Of a DNA stretch of 35,674 bases, positions 1 to 8,027 are shown piece after piece. A program made the position numbers and the translations under genes. Source of the DNA: Oppiella nova (Eukaryota > Arthropoda > Arachnida > Sarcoptiformes > Oppiidae). The DNA is taken from positions 1 to 35,674 of the forward strand of contig CAJPVJ010000158.1 in NCBI GenBank assembly GCA_905397405.1. Direction: 5' to 3'. How positions within the stretch are numbered: the stretch's first letter is position 1; each line of letters opens with the position of its first letter. The notes under the pieces are model-generated. The model was not told the origin of the DNA. It did not search any database and worked only from the letters and a program-made list of their open reading frames with translations.

Positions 1-75
1 CTACAGTGGCAGCAGGTTTACGGCTTGCACAACCTGTCATCACCAAGCTTGCTGCTAATAAGGGTAAAGCTAGAT
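1..75. other. Fold-back copy of pal at the window edge
   Basis: Bases 1-75 are an exact reverse complement of 2716-2790, inside the signal-peptide region of pal. From base 76 the sequence is tolA repeat DNA. No coding logic explains an inverted piece of pal fused in front of tolA. A contig-end chimera or assembly fold-back is the simplest reading. The methionine-started frame running from here into tolA is therefore not a true TolA N-terminus. Confidence 0.9.
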
Positions 76-219
76 GCTAATGCAAAAGCCAAGGCAGATG
101 CTGCTGAAAAAGCCAAAGCGGATGCTAATGCAAAAGCCAAAGCGGATGCTAATGCAAAAGCCAAGGCAGATGCTGCTGCAAAAGCCAAAGCGGATGCGGA
201 CGCAAAACGTAAAGCTGAT
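76..219 (+). repeat. Six 24-base tandem repeats in the tolA stalk
   Basis: Six consecutive 24-base units start at 76, 100, 124, 148, 172 and 196. Each encodes an eight-residue A-x-A-K-A-K-A-D type unit of the TolA helical stalk. The first five are nearly identical and the last is diverged. Such repeats can change in number by slippage, and they are a plausible reason why the assembly breaks here. Confidence 0.9.
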
Positions 220-573
220 CTAGCACGCGAATTAGATGAAGAAAAAGCCTCTGCTGCTGAAAAAGCAAAAGAAGCTGCCGCAAATAAAAAGGCAGAAGCA
301 AGAAAAGTTGCATCTTCTGCGAAAAAGGACTTTGAAAGTAAAGTTCGGAATGCTTGGCGTATGCCTGCTGGCTCAACAGGTCAAAAGGCAACAGCTCGTG
401 TCACACTAACGGATAGCGGTTCTGTGGCCTCGATCATTGTCAATGCATCAGACCCAGATGTAAAAGCAAGTGTGGAACAAGCAGTTCGCAATGCTGCACC
501 TTTCCCGATGCCATCTGATCCAGATGCACGACGTGAAGCACGAAGTTTTAGTGCAAATTTTACTGTGAAATAA
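76..573 (+). CDS. tolA: TolA, C-terminal part (5' end missing)
   Basis: TolA spans the periplasm and links the inner-membrane TolQR motor to TolB and Pal, which keeps the outer membrane anchored during division. Only about 165 residues are visible. First comes an Ala/Lys/Asp-rich helical stalk with ANAKAKAD-type repeats. A globular TolA/TonB C-terminal domain follows, with VRNAWRMPAGS near its start and the closing PFPMPSDPDARREARSF segment. The N-terminal membrane anchor is absent because the window edge is chimeric (bases 1-75). tolB and pal follow downstream on the same strand, as in the usual tol-pal cluster. A strong terminator sits directly after the stop, so tolB is probably transcribed from a separate promoter. 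The family call is secure; the upstream end is an artefact boundary. Confidence 0.93.
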   Translation, partial: ANAKAKADAAEKAKADANAKAKADANAKAKADAAAKAKADADAKRKADLARELDEEKASAAEKAKEAAANKKAEARKVASSAKKDFESKVRNAWRMPAGSTGQKATARVTLTDSGSVASIIVNASDPDVKASVEQAVRNAAPFPMPSDPDARREARSFSANFTVK

Positions 574-577
574 TCTT

Positions 578-610
578 AAAATTACACCCTGCCAAGGCAG
601 GGTGTAATTT
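578..610 (+). terminator. Terminator after tolA
   Basis: A long perfect inverted repeat with stem AATTACACCCTGCC and loop AA starts a few bases after the tolA stop. It ends in a short T run and is flanked by A on the other side, so it could work in both directions. Confidence 0.85.
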
Positions 611-639
611 AATGTAAGAACAATCACTCGGAAAATCAA

Positions 640-1087
640 ATGCGAGTTAACCCCATATTTGTAGCAATTTCATTATTTTTTTCCAACCGCGTTATTATTT
701 GCAAAAAATATCGAGCAAGAAAAAATACTTGAAGTAAATACGCAACAACACCCACCTTCTGCGTCATACGAAAAAAAACCGTCTGTACCAACAACGGAAG
801 CATTACTTCTACAAAGTCAAATGGCTCAGCAGATAAATACCGCTAGAGTCAATCGTATTGTTAAAAAGTTGAGAAATTTAACAATCATCCAAGAAAATGC
901 CGATGTTATTATTTACTTAGATGACAGTGGGAATGTAAAAGATATTTTAATCACAGAACAGGACAGCGAAACGTTTTCAAACGCAATCAAAACGGCGATT
1001 CAGCAAACAGCACCTTTTGAAATGTCTAAACAGTCATCGCTCAATCAATTATTAAAAGTGATTCGCATCAAATTCCGTATTGAATAA
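640..1087 (+). pseudogene. Small secreted TolA/TonB C-terminal-domain protein, frame broken at a T tract
   Basis: An ATG at 640 opens a signal-peptide-like frame (MRVNPIFVAISLFF). The rest of the protein lies in the next frame: a hydrophobic continuation ending ALLFA, a Gln/Pro-rich linker, then a domain with VNRIVKKLRNL, a DDSGNVKDILI strand pair and a closing TAPFEMS motif. That layout matches the TolA C-terminal domain encoded just upstream. The frames meet at a run of seven T at 676-682; six would keep them continuous. It is therefore a host gene inactivated or switched at a homopolymer, or a sequencing error. An ATG at 821 could still give a domain of about 88 residues without a signal peptide. 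It looks like a diverged partial duplicate of tolA lying between tolA and tolB. Confidence 0.65.
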
Positions 1088-1364
1088 GTCTCTATTGAAC
1101 ACGAAATAATATATTTTAATGGCAGCAACAACGACATTGTTCTCAAATCTATAAAAAAGTAATTTTTAAAACTGCGCCATTTACAACGCCCAAAGATCAA
1201 GCCGAAATTCATTGGTGTAATAAATTTGAATTTAATTTTTTTAGTAAATCTGTTCAATGATAATCTTTTGTTCACAATTACATGCTTTATATAGATTAAA
1301 ATCATGTCTTTGTGCTACAAAGCTAAGCATAGTTAAAAATTGATATTTGAGTACATGAAGTCCA

Positions 1365-2648
1365 ATGAAAATCATGCCTAAACATCTATTAGGATTCGCA
1401 ATTATTGTTGCATTTAGTCCAGCATTGATCACCACATCATATGCACAATTGCAATTAGAAATTGCCAAAGCACCTGAATCTGCACCTAAAATTGCCATCA
1501 TTCCATTTAGTAATGATCAATCTATCTACCCTATTGTTGAACAAGATTTAAATCGCTCTGGGCGCTTTACCAGTTCATCAAAAAATCTTCCTGCAACTGC
1601 AAACATAAACAATATAAATGCAGAAGCATGGAAAGCAGCTGGGGTTCCTTATGTGGTTTTAGGTGACTCTAAAACCAATGCAGATGGTTCACTGGCAGTA
1701 CATTACCAACTCTATGATGTTGAAAAGCAGAAATTCCTATTAAATGAATTGCTCTCGATTCCAGCATCACGTGTACGTTCTGCGGCACATATGATCAGTG
1801 ACGCAATTTATCAAGCGCTTACAGGGATTCAAGGCGACTTCACAGGACGTATTGCTTATGTGTTACGTAACCCTGCAACACCAGAGACTCGTTATACCTT
1901 ACAAATTGCAGATACCGATGGTGAGCAACCTAAAACGGTATTAAGTTCAAGAGATCCTATTCTCTCACCTGCTTGGACGCCAGATGCGAAAAAAATTGCA
2001 TATGTTTCATTTGAAACCAAGCGCCCTGCTATTTATATCCAAGATTTAGCCACAGGTGCACGTGAAAAACTCGCTGCATTTCGCGGTTTAAACGGTGCAC
2101 CAAGTTTCTCTCCTGATGGGAAATCAATGCTGTTTACTGCGTCAATGCATGGAAATCCTGAAGTTTATCAAATGGATTTAGATTCACGTCAAGTGAAGCG
2201 CATGACCAACGATAGCGCAATTGACACAGAAGCACGTTATGCTCCAGATGGAAAATCGTTTATTTTCACATCTGACCGTGGTGGATCAGCACAAATTTAC
2301 CGTTATAGTTTTGATGACGGCTCGACCAAACGTTTAACTTTCCGTGGTGCATTTAATGCACGCGGTACATTAAGTGCCGATGGTAAATATGTGGCATTGG
2401 TACACCGCCCTTCTGGTAGTAACTACAAAGTTGCCATTCAGGAAATTTCTACAGGTATCACCAATATTTTGACACCAACAAGTTTAGATGAATCACCAAG
2501 CTTTTCTCCAAATGGGCAAATGGTAGTTTATGCAACACGTGAGGGTAATCGTGGCTTATTGGCAATCATGTCTACAGATGGTCGCTTCCGCATGAACTTA
2601 CCAAGTGAACAAGGTGAAGTACGTGAACCGGCTTGGGCCCCTAAATAA
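1365..2648 (+). CDS. tolB: Tol-Pal system beta-propeller protein TolB
   Basis: TolB is a soluble periplasmic protein that binds Pal and the TolA C-terminal domain. The 427-residue product has the usual family length. A signal peptide covers about residues 1-27 (ending SYAQ). An N-terminal domain of about 130 residues follows, with the IAIIPFSND and YVVLGD strands. A six-bladed propeller comes next, seen as repeated SPAWTPDAKKIAYVS, SFSPDGKSMLFTA, YAPDGKSFIFTSDRGG and SFSPNGQMVVYAT motifs. The ATG at 1365 is chosen because it leads directly into the signal peptide; an ATG at 1355 is out of frame. pal follows after 51 bases, consistent with one operon. Confidence 0.97.
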   Translation: MKIMPKHLLGFAIIVAFSPALITTSYAQLQLEIAKAPESAPKIAIIPFSNDQSIYPIVEQDLNRSGRFTSSSKNLPATANINNINAEAWKAAGVPYVVLGDSKTNADGSLAVHYQLYDVEKQKFLLNELLSIPASRVRSAAHMISDAIYQALTGIQGDFTGRIAYVLRNPATPETRYTLQIADTDGEQPKTVLSSRDPILSPAWTPDAKKIAYVSFETKRPAIYIQDLATGAREKLAAFRGLNGAPSFSPDGKSMLFTASMHGNPEVYQMDLDSRQVKRMTNDSAIDTEARYAPDGKSFIFTSDRGGSAQIYRYSFDDGSTKRLTFRGAFNARGTLSADGKYVALVHRPSGSNYKVAIQEISTGITNILTPTSLDESPSFSPNGQMVVYATREGNRGLLAIMSTDGRFRMNLPSEQGEVREPAWAPK

Positions 2649-2699
2649 TTTAATCAAGATGTAAATCACTTATTTAAAATTGAAATACCGGAGATCAAC

Positions 2700-3269
2700 A
2701 TGAAGTCAATTCAATATCTAGCTTTACCCTTATTAGCAGCAAGCTTGGTGATGACAGGTTGTGCAAGCCGTAAACCTGCTGCCACTGTAGAATCAGGAAC
2801 CAATCCAAATAGTGCGACGACAGTAAATACCAGTGGTTTAAGTGAAGATGCTGCTTTAAATGCACAAAACTTAAATGGTGCTTCATCTAAAGGCGTGACT
2901 GAAGCCAATAAAGCATTTTTAGCAAAACGTGTGGTACATTTTGATTATGACAGTAGTGATCTTTCCAATGATGACTACCAAACACTACAAGCACATGCGC
3001 AGTTCTTGATTGCCAATGCCAACTCTAAAGTGGCATTAACAGGTCATACAGATGAACGTGGTACGCGTGAGTACAACATGGCTTTAGGTGAGCGTCGTGC
3101 TAAAGCCGTTGAAAGCTACCTGATCACCAATGGTGTTAAAGCAAACCAATTAGAAGCGGTAAGCTACGGTAAAGAAATGCCAATCAATGCTGGTCATGAT
3201 GAAGCTGCTTGGAAAGAAAACCGCCGTGTTGAAATCAACTACGAAGCCGTTCCTCCTCTTTTAAAATAA
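2700..3269 (+). CDS. pal: Peptidoglycan-associated lipoprotein Pal
   Basis: Pal is an outer-membrane lipoprotein that grips peptidoglycan and exchanges partners with TolB. The 189-residue product has a lipoprotein signal ending LVMTGC (lipidated Cys at about residue 21). A flexible Ser/Thr/Asn-rich linker of about 50 residues follows. The OmpA-like domain starts at VVHFDYDSS and contains the binding signature LTGHTDERGTREYNMALGERRA and the closing RRVEINYE. A GGAG ribosome site lies about 7 bases before the ATG. The hairpin at 3301-3329 ends the transcript. Bases 2716-2790 are duplicated in inverted form at the window start. Confidence 0.98.
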   Translation: MKSIQYLALPLLAASLVMTGCASRKPAATVESGTNPNSATTVNTSGLSEDAALNAQNLNGASSKGVTEANKAFLAKRVVHFDYDSSDLSNDDYQTLQAHAQFLIANANSKVALTGHTDERGTREYNMALGERRAKAVESYLITNGVKANQLEAVSYGKEMPINAGHDEAAWKENRRVEINYEAVPPLLK

Positions 3270-3300
3270 TGCCAAAGTTGCATTATTAAAATAGACCATA

Positions 3301-3329
3301 AAAAATGCCCAATTCAATTGGGCATTTTT
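3301..3329 (+). terminator. Terminator after pal
   Basis: This is a perfect 29-base palindrome (AAAAATGCCCAATT with its complement and one central base) that ends in five T. It lies 31 bases after the pal stop. The symmetry allows it to end transcripts from either side. Confidence 0.9.
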
Positions 3330-3431
3330 ACCAGAAATTCTTCTCATTCAGCGCTTTTCCATTTCAAGATAAAGTCTTGATTTAGTAAAGTAAAATAAGA
3401 AACTGCTTAGAATGTTCAATGGTAATTTATA

Positions 3432-4037
3432 TTAATAACGCCATTTCTTGAGTATTTGCTCATTAAATAACGCAATAAACCTTTCCTCTACCCATTCATC
3501 CACTTCATCTGGATGTGCTTCAGCAAAAAACTCAGACTGCACTAAAATCAGACAACCTTTAATATAGTCATCCACACAGTCCAATATTTTACTTAAATAA
3601 GGCGTGTCGTCATGATCAAAGTAATAGATTTCTTTGCTGATATCATGAAAGCAAAACATATTGCCATTACCAAGATAATCACTAAATGTAATCAGATGAG
3701 GTAAAACTGCTAAATCGGTCTGACTAAATTCAGGCGCATATTGCGGTGCATTTGCCCAAATATCTTTTAAGTAGCCAATATCATCAAACTGCTGTAATTG
3801 TTCACCAATATCAGCAATCCCAAAGTGTTGATAGAAGATCTTTAAAGATTCAGGTAAGCGACAATTTAAACGCTGTTCAAGTTTTAAAATTTGCTCATCA
3901 TCAATTGCGGGTGCAATCTCATCATCATTGAAATCAGCTAGAGATTCTAAAATTAGGCGAGTTTTAACATCCCACTCCGCTTCACCAATTTTATTAAACG
4001 GAATGATAATGTCTGTTTTGTGATCAATTTCTATCAT
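3432..4037 (-). CDS. SMI1/KNR4 (SUKH) family protein
   Basis: The 201-residue cytoplasmic protein has no signal peptide. The SUKH core starts near residue 46. A helix with ILKLEQRLNCRLPESLKIFYQHFG matches the family start (E-x2-LxxxLP-x2-(Y/F)-x-(Y/F)-x2-NGG-like). The strand LPHLITFSDYLGNGNMFCFH follows, then YYFDHDDTPYLSKILDCVDDYIK, typical of the later part of the fold. SUKH proteins are often immunity proteins against contact-dependent or polymorphic toxins. No toxin gene lies beside it here, and in Acinetobacter this protein may be a fixed chromosomal copy, so the role is uncertain. No clear ribosome site precedes the ATG. The family call is fairly sure; the function is not. Confidence 0.75.
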   Translation of the reverse strand: MIEIDHKTDIIIPFNKIGEAEWDVKTRLILESLADFNDDEIAPAIDDEQILKLEQRLNCRLPESLKIFYQHFGIADIGEQLQQFDDIGYLKDIWANAPQYAPEFSQTDLAVLPHLITFSDYLGNGNMFCFHDISKEIYYFDHDDTPYLSKILDCVDDYIKGCLILVQSEFFAEAHPDEVDEWVEERFIALFNEQILKKWRY

Positions 4038-4078
4038 GAAGCGTTATTGTTCGGGCTTAATATAAAATATATGAATAG

Positions 4079-4111
4079 AAAAAAGCGCTCATATAGTAAT
4101 GAACGCTTTTT
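4079..4111. terminator. Terminator between the small 61-residue gene and the SUKH gene
   Basis: AAAAAGCG pairs with CGCTTTTT around an inner TCA/TGA pairing, with A/T tails on both sides. It lies just past the stop of the 61-residue minus-strand gene and before the SUKH gene start. Confidence 0.75.
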
Positions 4112-4116
4112 ATTGA

Positions 4117-4302
4117 TTAAGCCTTTGACTCATCTGGCTTGGGGCTTTGCATAGATTCAATCATGTCATGCTTATTGAATTCTTTGAATTCAGGCTTAGC
4201 TTCGTAATTCTTCCATGCTTCTTTCACTTTTTCAGCACTAATATCTTTTAAATCAATGCTTTCATTTGGAGTCGGAGTCGCTTCAAACTTTGTCGTTGTC
4301 AT
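4117..4302 (-). CDS. Conserved small protein of 61 residues, function unknown
   Basis: This is a short, highly charged protein without membrane segment or signal. It begins [18 protein letters not shown], has a helical stretch [22 protein letters not shown], and ends in a Pro/Ser/Asp-rich tail. A clear AAAGGAG ribosome site lies about 8 bases before the ATG and a terminator follows the stop, which supports a real gene despite its size. It is divergent from fbp. It could be a small regulator or stability factor. I do not recognise a family. Confidence 0.75.
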   Translation of the reverse strand: MTTTKFEATPTPNESIDLKDISAEKVKEAWKNYEAKPEFKEFNKHDMIESMQSPKPDESKA

Positions 4303-4477
4303 GTCAGTGCTCCTTTACGCTATTGTACGTATATTCAACATAACACTTTCTAAAATACTTTCAAGGGTAATTTCACGACAAATAACACAGGATAATTTCT
4401 ATTTTGTGCTGAACTCATCTAAAATAGCCTCCATTATTTGGTTTGTAAAAATTTATCGCTTTTGGAGCACCTCTGAT

Positions 4478-5452
4478 ATGTCATATCGCACCCTATCCCA
4501 ATATTTAGAACAACAACAAGGGAACTTAACATCTGAACTTGCCAATGTAATTGAAACAATTGCAAATACCTGCAAAACCATTGATCAGGCTTTACAGAAA
4601 GGTGCTTTAGCTGGTGTCTTGGGGAGTGCACAACATGAAAATGTACAAGGTGAAGAGCAAAAAAAACTTGATGTGATTTCAAATGACTATTTGATTGATG
4701 CTTTAAAAGCCAATCCAAATGTAGGTGGACTCGCATCTGAAGAATTAGATGAATTTACCCCAGCTCAAGAAAATGGCAAATATTTGGTTTTATTTGATCC
4801 ATTAGATGGTTCAAGCAATATTGACATTAATATGTGTGTAGGAACAATTTTTTCTATCCTTCCTGCTCAAAATGCCGTAACGCAAGCTGAAGACTTCATG
4901 CAAGCAGGTATTCAACAAGTTTCAGCAGGTTATGTGCTTTATGGCCCATCGACAATGATGGCTTTGACCGTTGGCGCGGGTGTTGTATTTTTCACTTACG
5001 ACCCTGAAGAAAAGCAATTCTTGCTCACTTCTGAAAATATTCAAGTTGCTGCGGATACCAAAGAGTTTGCGATTAACTCATCAAACCAACGTCATTGGGA
5101 AGCGCCTGTAAAACGTTATATCGATGAACTACAAGCGGGTAAAACATCTATACGTGAAAAAGATTTCAATATGCGTTGGGTGGCGTGTATGGTGGGTGAT
5201 ATTCATCGTATTTTATGTCGTAGCGGTATTTTCTTATATCCATACGATACTAAAGATCCTAAAAAAGCAGGTCGTCTACGTTTAATGTATGAAGCCAACC
5301 CAATGAGTATGTTAATGGAACAAGCTGGCGGCGCATCGACTACAGGTCGTACACGTATTCTAGAGATTCAACCGACTGAGTTACATCAACGTGTTCCTGT
5401 TATCATTGGTTCTAAGAATGAAGTTGAGCTTGTTACCAGCTACCACAACTAA
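4478..5452 (+). CDS. fbp: Fructose-1,6-bisphosphatase class 1
   Basis: This enzyme hydrolyses fructose-1,6-bisphosphate to fructose-6-phosphate in gluconeogenesis, which is essential for Acinetobacter growth on organic acids. The 324-residue product matches the class 1 length. The metal and phosphate sites are visible: [11 protein letters not shown], the [12 protein letters not shown] signature of inositol-phosphatase-fold enzymes, and [20 protein letters not shown] near the end. The frame extends upstream to 4256, but the ATG at 4478 is chosen because a TTTGGAGC ribosome site lies 11 bases before it and [11 protein letters not shown] is a normal N-terminus. It is transcribed alone, with a hairpin after the stop. 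Confidence 0.96.
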   Translation: MSYRTLSQYLEQQQGNLTSELANVIETIANTCKTIDQALQKGALAGVLGSAQHENVQGEEQKKLDVISNDYLIDALKANPNVGGLASEELDEFTPAQENGKYLVLFDPLDGSSNIDINMCVGTIFSILPAQNAVTQAEDFMQAGIQQVSAGYVLYGPSTMMALTVGAGVVFFTYDPEEKQFLLTSENIQVAADTKEFAINSSNQRHWEAPVKRYIDELQAGKTSIREKDFNMRWVACMVGDIHRILCRSGIFLYPYDTKDPKKAGRLRLMYEANPMSMLMEQAGGASTTGRTRILEIQPTELHQRVPVIIGSKNEVELVTSYHN

Positions 5453-5497
5453 TTCTTCTCTCTTTTCTTACTCTCTATTTAGGGAGTAACGCCAGCT

Positions 5498-5550
5498 AGG
5501 GTCTGTTGCAATTTCTTTATAGAATGATCACAGACCCTACTTAATTTTTT
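5498..5550 (+). terminator. Probable terminator after fbp
   Basis: AGGGTCTGT (5498-5506) pairs with ACAGACCCT (5530-5538) around a 23-base AT-rich loop and is followed by a T-rich tail. The ends resemble the start of IS6-type inverted repeats, but with no transposase nearby a terminator is the simpler reading. Confidence 0.6.
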
Positions 5551-5564
5551 GGACGTACTCTCCC

Positions 5565-6341
5565 ATGCCTACAATTTTCCTTGAATCAAAAGACAATCCC
5601 AAAATTAAACACCTCAGAGGTTTAATTGAACAAAACACTTACCGTAAAAAACAGGGACAAACTGTACTTGAGGGAACCCATCTTACGCTTGCATGGTTAG
5701 AAAAAGGTCGAAAAATCAATTCAATTTTCACCACTGAACATGCCTTAGATCATGAAGATTTAGGCAGTATCCTTGACCAATATCAAGGTATCGTGTTTGT
5801 GGTGGGTGAATCTTTATACAAAGATTTAAGTACCCTTGGGACCAGCCTTGCATGTCTAGCCATTGTGGATTTACCAAGTTCAACTCAGGCACTGAATTTT
5901 ACTGAAGACACGCTAATTCTTGAAAATGTCCAAGATCCGGGCAATGTTGGCACATTACTCAGATCAGCCGCCGCCGCGGGTATTGAACAAATTGTCTGTA
6001 CCAAAGGTTCTGCATCATTATGGTCACCACGAGTATTACGTGCCGGTATGGGGGCGCATTTTTCATTACACACATATGAAAACGTGATCCTTGAAGACCT
6101 ACTCAAGCAATTTAAAATTCCTGTGTATGTCACCAGTTCGCATCAGGCAGAAAGCCTTTACACTAAAAACCTGCGCAAACAATGTGTTTGGATTCTAGGT
6201 AACGAAGGTCAAGGCGTTTCAGATTTTGCCCTTAAACGCGCAGAAGCGGTATCTATTCCTCAACCTGGTGGTCAAGAATCCCTCAATGTTGCAGTTGCAG
6301 GCTCGATTTGTTTCTTTGAAATGGTTAGACAACGACTATAA
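5565..6341 (+). CDS. TrmH/SpoU-family RNA 2'-O-methyltransferase
   Basis: This SPOUT-class enzyme is predicted to transfer methyl from S-adenosylmethionine to a ribose 2'-OH in rRNA or tRNA. The 258-residue product has an N-terminal substrate-binding domain (residues 1-95: NPKIKHLRGL, KKQGQTVLEG). The knotted catalytic domain carries the three SpoU motifs: ENVQDPGNVGTLLRSAAAAG with the catalytic Arg, WILGNEGQGVS, and IPQPGGQESLNVAVAGSICFFE. Several family members (RlmB, TrmH, TsnR-like) share these motifs, so the exact target nucleotide cannot be read from sequence. Neither neighbour suggests a partner. Confidence 0.9.
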   Translation: MPTIFLESKDNPKIKHLRGLIEQNTYRKKQGQTVLEGTHLTLAWLEKGRKINSIFTTEHALDHEDLGSILDQYQGIVFVVGESLYKDLSTLGTSLACLAIVDLPSSTQALNFTEDTLILENVQDPGNVGTLLRSAAAAGIEQIVCTKGSASLWSPRVLRAGMGAHFSLHTYENVILEDLLKQFKIPVYVTSSHQAESLYTKNLRKQCVWILGNEGQGVSDFALKRAEAVSIPQPGGQESLNVAVAGSICFFEMVRQRL

Positions 6342-6475
6342 GGTTAATTTATTTTAAATATTGCCCGTTATTGGAAAAAATCATTTAAACTGAAAAAAAT
6401 AATTGATTTACATGTCAACCCAAACCATTTTTTTAACGTTATAGAGATATGAATTTAAAATAATGGTGGGTACCC

Positions 6476-7111
6476 ATGACGGGATTTTCCATCTCTATGG
6501 ACTTAGCACCAAAGAAGTCACAGTCTGAAACAGCAAGTGCTCAAACGAGTACGAGCGAGCAGCGCCTGCGTTTTTTCATGCAGGACGTGACGGGTCGTGC
6601 CCTAGTGATGATGGAAAATGCAACCCAAGGTCACAATGGGATTGCGATGGATTTGGTACAGGAAGCATTTATTTCCTTACATAAATCTTATGCTGATAAA
6701 TCTACCGAAGAATGGTATCCACTGTTCTATACAATTTTAAATAATAAATTACAAGATTGGCGACGCAAAGAAGCACGACGCGCTTCTCCATTTTCGTTAT
6801 TTCGAAAAATTGATTTAGATTCTGATGATGAAGAGGCTATGGAAATTGTGGATGAATCCACACCTAATCCACTTCAATTTCTAGATCAAGATGTCACCGT
6901 TGAGGAAATTCAAGAAGCCATTAGCCGCCTCCCTGTACGCCAGCAACAAGCATTTATGTTACGCGCTTGGGAAGGATTTGATACTCAAACCACTGCATCT
7001 ATTATGAACTGTACAGAAGGTAGTGTAAAAACCCATTATCACAGAGCTATTCAAGGACTAAGAACTTCGCTCTCACATTTAAATCCGTATGGAGGTTCAT
7101 CACATGAATAA
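6476..7111 (+). CDS. ECF-type RNA polymerase sigma factor
   Basis: This alternative sigma factor is predicted to direct RNA polymerase to envelope-stress promoters. The 211-residue product shows region 2 (about residues 30-100: MDLVQEAFISLHKSY, LQDWRRKEARR) and region 4 (about 145-205: AISRLPVRQQQAFMLRAWEGFD, TASIMNCTEGSVKTHYHRAIQGLR, a helix-turn-helix). The first 25 residues are a Ser/Thr/Gln-rich extension. MDLAPKK, eight codons in, is an alternative start. The stop overlaps the next gene by 8 bases and that gene overlaps the third, so the three are translationally coupled. From memory, A. baumannii has one ECF factor (SigAb) with two adjacent regulators, and this layout fits; I did not verify the match. 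Confidence 0.88.
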   Translation: MTGFSISMDLAPKKSQSETASAQTSTSEQRLRFFMQDVTGRALVMMENATQGHNGIAMDLVQEAFISLHKSYADKSTEEWYPLFYTILNNKLQDWRRKEARRASPFSLFRKIDLDSDDEEAMEIVDESTPNPLQFLDQDVTVEEIQEAISRLPVRQQQAFMLRAWEGFDTQTTASIMNCTEGSVKTHYHRAIQGLRTSLSHLNPYGGSSHE

Positions 7112-7430
7112 TGATGATTTCACCAAACAAGTGACGGCAAAACTGGATGAAGCTGCACGTCATCACCGCAATAAAGCAGTGGTGATGAACAATGTGCTTG
7201 ATCATATCCAAGATAAACAAACCTCACGTTTTGGTCACTGGAAAATGACTGGTTTTGCGCTTGCAGCGGCAATTACTGGTTTTGTTGTGATTCCAAATGT
7301 TTTTGATGTATCACCAGAATCGCAAGCTCCACAACAAGTGGTGATTAGCCCTAAACTTTCACCTCAAATGATGGAAGATTTAGATATGTTGTCTGTATTT
7401 GGTGAGGATAAAAACTCTCATGGCAGCTAG
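7104..7430 (+). CDS. Single-span membrane protein, likely anti-sigma factor
   Basis: The 108-residue protein starts with a charged, helical cytoplasmic part (DDFTKQVTAKLDEAARHHRNKAVVMNNVLDHI). One membrane span follows at about residues 49-68 (MTGFALAAAITGFVVIPNVF), then a short periplasmic tail. This is the topology of small membrane anti-sigma factors that hold their sigma at the membrane. The ATG at 7104 is preferred over the in-frame ATG at 7089 because GGAGG lies 9 bases before it. The gene overlaps the sigma stop by 8 bases and the next start by 11. The function is inferred from position and topology; there is no strong domain signature. Confidence 0.7.
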   Translation: MNNDDFTKQVTAKLDEAARHHRNKAVVMNNVLDHIQDKQTSRFGHWKMTGFALAAAITGFVVIPNVFDVSPESQAPQQVVISPKLSPQMMEDLDMLSVFGEDKNSHGS

Positions 7431-7827
7431 AAAATTAGCTTTGGCATTTTGTGCTATTGGTTTTCTACAAACAAGTTTTGCTGGATTTGAACGTTTTTGG
7501 ATTTTTTCTAAAGATGCGAACAGTCAAGTCAATGAAACATGGGATGCCCTTTCTGAGGACGAACAAAAAGCACTAATTAAACGCTATCAAAATTTAAAAG
7601 AAATTCCGACTGATCAAAGTGCAGCACTGCAACAACGCATGGATTGGTTTACTCAGCTTCCTGAACAAGAAAAGCAAAAAATGCGTGAAGTCTGGCAGCA
7701 AATGAGCACCGCTGAACGCAACGAAATGCGTAAAAAAATGCAAAAAGCATCAACATCTGATGAGCGCAATGAAATTCGTGAACAATATATGGTGAAATAT
7801 CAACAGAATATCACGGGTTCACATTAA
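7420..7827 (+). CDS. DUF3106 periplasmic protein
   Basis: The product has about 135 residues. A signal peptide MAARKLALAFCAIGFLQTSFA leads into a helical, charged domain with repeated Trp and EQ/EK motifs (WDALSEDEQKALIKRYQNLK, WFTQLPEQEKQKMREVWQQM, STAERNEMRKKM). This pattern is DUF3106. The helical hairpin composition resembles periplasmic sensors of the CnrX/CpxP/Spy type, so it may sense stress or metal for the upstream sigma/anti-sigma pair. An in-frame TTG at 7399 could also start translation, but the signal peptide favours ATG at 7420. The hairpin at 7852-7878 ends the operon. Confidence 0.8.
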   Translation: MAARKLALAFCAIGFLQTSFAGFERFWIFSKDANSQVNETWDALSEDEQKALIKRYQNLKEIPTDQSAALQQRMDWFTQLPEQEKQKMREVWQQMSTAERNEMRKKMQKASTSDERNEIREQYMVKYQQNITGSH

Positions 7828-7851
7828 GCATATTTTTAAACTTTATTCATT

Positions 7852-7878
7852 GCCAGTTATTTAACTGGCTTTTTACCA
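7852..7878 (+). terminator. Terminator of the sigma operon
   Basis: GCCAGTT and AACTGGC form a stem around ATTT, followed by TTTTT. It lies 25 bases after the DUF3106 stop. Confidence 0.85.
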
Positions 7879-7979
7879 TTAAACTTAGCATCTTCAAAAT
7901 CTAAACACACCATTACCGACAATTCTCCCCTCTCATAATTTTAAAATTAAAATGCTGAATTTCTAATTTTCATGCATAA

Positions 7980-8004
7980 AAAAACCTGCACAAGGCAGGT
8001 TTTT
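7980..8004 (-). terminator. Terminator of glnA
   Basis: AAAAACCTGC pairs with GCAGGTTTTT around five bases. It lies just past the glnA stop on the minus strand. Confidence 0.9.
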
Positions 8005-8027
8005 CATCACTTAAATTCGAAAACGAA

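Noticed and set aside
25-75. Methionine start at 25 for the first frame
   Set aside because: These bases are the inverted pal copy, so the start is an artefact and not the TolA N-terminus.
76-219. CRISPR array
   Set aside because: The 24-base repeats have no spacers and encode the TolA stalk.
4256-4477. N-terminal extension of the fbp frame
   Set aside because: It overlaps the divergent small gene, and the ribosome site at 4464 favours the later ATG.
5498-5538. IS6-like terminal inverted repeats around a 41-base unit
   Set aside because: The arms are only nine bases, there is no transposase and no target duplication; it fits a terminator after fbp.
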